Shown piece by piece: positions 62,340 through 64,000 of a stretch of 64,000 nucleotides of DNA; position 1 is the first letter of the stretch, and each line of letters begins with the position of its first letter. The translations under genes were made by a program, and so were the position numbers. Source of the DNA: Tipula vernalis (taxonomy: Eukaryota; Arthropoda; Insecta; Diptera; Tipulidae). The DNA is taken from assembly GCA_958295665.1 (NCBI GenBank), contig OY282560.1:94899930-94963929 (forward strand). The letters run 5' to 3'. The notes below the pieces were generated by a model. The model was not told the origin of the DNA. It was given only the letters and a program-made list of their open reading frames with translations, and searched no databases.

Positions 62340-64000
62340 TGGAAAGATTAAAGGTTTTGCAGCCAATACAGGTAAGCTAGTCTACGACACGGCTGCAGAT
62401 AGGCCGAGGTCAGCAATTCTCTGTCGCTCAACAGAGGCGGTTTCAATAGAAATGCCCTTACCCAAAGGAGACAGGAGGGTGATTAACATCACTTCTGCAT
62501 ATTTTCCCGGCAATGAAAATGACCCCCCTCCAGAATTGATATAGAGCTTCTTGAATTATTGCATGATTCATCACCAAAAATTCATCATTGGTTGTGACGC
62601 TAATGCACACCATGTAGTCTGGGGAAGCAGCAAAACCAATTTAAGAGGTCGAAGAACTCGACAGAGTAGCAAATGACGTTACAGAGGCTTGAATTAGGAT
62701 ACCACTCAAGCTCAGCTTTGGTGCGTATCAGAGGTACAAGGGATGTTTCTTGGTGGAACCAAAACTTTGAAAACATGAGACGAACTGTCCGTAAACTTTT
62801 TAATAGGGCTAAGAGGACGAACGATTGGACTACCTATCAGAATTCACATATCCAATACAACACAGCTCTTAGGTAGCACAAAAGACTAAACTGGAGCGAC
62901 TTATGTAAAAAAATCGACAATTTACCTATGGCGTGCCGACTCCAGAAGGCACTCTTTTTGGAGCACAGGAATCCCTTGGGATCTGTAAGGAAACCAAGTG
63001 GAGAGACAACCACAACCAGGGAGGAGACTCTCGAATATCTAGTGAGAGGTTACTTCCCAGAATGTGTAGTACTGAGGGATCAGGAAGAATCCATCGCAAG
63101 TAGCGTACATCCGTATCTGGTTCCAAAAGGGACTCACAAGTTTTTTGAGGCAGTTTTCAGACTGTGCAATCAAATCTTTTGGCCCTTTCAAATCACCGGG
63201 AGGGGTCTGCGTATACCCCACCTTTTCACAACAAGGCCTGCAGACTTTGCTGCCTTATCTTATTGTACTCTTCAGAGCCGGCTGCAGTTAGGAATATGTT
63301 CCAAAATGCTGGAGAGAGGTTCGGGTGATTTTTATCCCAAAAGCGGGAAAAAATCCCCAGAGCAGATTAGGTCTTATAGACCTATTAGCCTCACATCATT
63401 TTTATTGAAAACCAGGGAGAAAATTCTGGGACTTTGTATCCAACACTCTCCAAAGCTGCCCTCAGGACTCTAGGCAGTACTCCTACCAAATAGGGAAATC
63501 AACAGAAACAGCTCTACACGAGCTGACATCGGAAATCGAAGATAGCCAAATGAATGAATAAAGAATTATTACTATGCTCCTACATTGACATCCAGCGAGC
63601 TTTTGATAATACTAGTTTCGAGGTAACTCAGGAACAATCACTAACAAGGAGTAAAGTCCCCTCCACCGTAAGGTGAATTATAAACATGCTAAAAAACAGG
63701 AGGATTACGGCCTCTTTTGGAGACAAAAGGATCACCATAGCGGCCACCAGTGGTTGCCCCCAGGGAGGTGTTCTCTATCCCTTATTGTGGCTGATCGTGA
63801 AGGATCAATAACTTACCAGACTAAGGAATTAAGACTTCTTAAACATTACCTATGCGGACGACCTAGTCCTCGTTAGGGGCAAATTTGCAAATACAGTAGG
63901 GGAAAGAATGCAGCAAGCCGTAGAGGTAGAAAATGATTGGTACACGGAGGTGGGCCTTACGGTAAATCCTAACAAGGCTAACTGCACTCTCTTTACTAAC
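62340..64000 (+). pseudogene. LINE E ORF2: endonuclease and reverse transcriptase, broken, incomplete
   Basis: The endonuclease part has VINITSAYFPGNENDPPPEL near 62480 and CDANAHHVVWGS at 62593-62628. The RT part follows in changing frames: SWWNQNFENMRRTVRKLFNR near 62750, EHRNPLGSVRKPSG near 62960, VIFIPKSGKKSPEQ with YRPISLTSFLLKT near 63330-63410, I-G-K-S-T-E-T-A-L-H-E-L near 63500, and Y-I-D-I-Q-R-A-F-D-N near 63580. SGCPQGGVLYPLLW is at 63749-63790 and TYADDLVLV around 63848-63874 (catalytic pair in 63857-63862). GLTVNPNKANC lies near the end. Two in-frame TAA codons fall between the last two catalytic motifs. RNase H, if present, is beyond the window. Confidence 0.88.

Larger units (their letters stand above)
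60960..64000 (+). mobile_element. LINE E: R1/LOA/I-like retrotransposon, plus strand, cut by window end
   Basis: A GC-richer 5' leader (about 60960-61370) is followed by broken ORF1 (61370-62330) and ORF2 (62340 on). ORF2 has an endonuclease and an RT that runs past the last base. The exact 5' end is not fixed. It belongs to the same broad group as LINEs B and C (G-C-P-Q-G-G-V-L) but differs in sequence and has opposite orientation. Stops and frameshifts throughout indicate a dead copy. Confidence 0.85.

Overview
The window looks like insect nuclear DNA, probably from a fly or midge with an AT-rich genome. The evidence is two secreted serpin genes with short introns (57, 65 and 73 nt), insect-type non-LTR retrotransposons of the R1/LOA/I kind, and BEL/Pao and Ty3/gypsy remnants. 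I cannot name the species. Nothing in it is bacterial.

Bases 1 to about 41461 are one uninterrupted tandem satellite with a 173-bp monomer, about 240 copies, open at the left edge. It has three zones. From 1 to about 28.8 kb two linked subfamilies are mixed, with a three-monomer cassette recurring six times up to 14.8 kb. From 28.8 to 37.4 kb the array is very homogeneous, with a 15-monomer block duplicated at a 35-monomer offset. From 37.4 to 41.46 kb the monomers are divergent edge types. About three copies of a different 177-bp repeat follow (41464-42025), then about 1.4 kb of AT-rich quasi-repetitive DNA to 43.48 kb.

From 43.48 kb on, the window is a graveyard of broken retroelements around one intact gene pair. 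In order: a minus-strand endonuclease/RT remnant; a BEL/Pao protease fragment with a mutated catalytic residue; LINE B (minus), whose 3' end is a CCTAA-type tail; and a possible gag start. Next are two complete serpin genes in tail-to-tail orientation, with only 41 bp between their stop codons. Then comes a Ty3/gypsy element (minus) split by LINE C (minus). The two halves resume in the same frame and the insertion is flanked by a 9-bp direct repeat. Last is LINE E (plus), which runs off the right end.

The only genes likely to make working protein are the serpins. Both have signal peptides and inhibitory-type hinges, and both have an intron at the same place inside the reactive-centre loop, so one short terminal exon carries the specificity-determining part. 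Every retroelement fragment from 43.5 to 60.5 kb whose orientation I could read lies on the minus strand, which makes the region a candidate small-RNA source locus; that is inference only.
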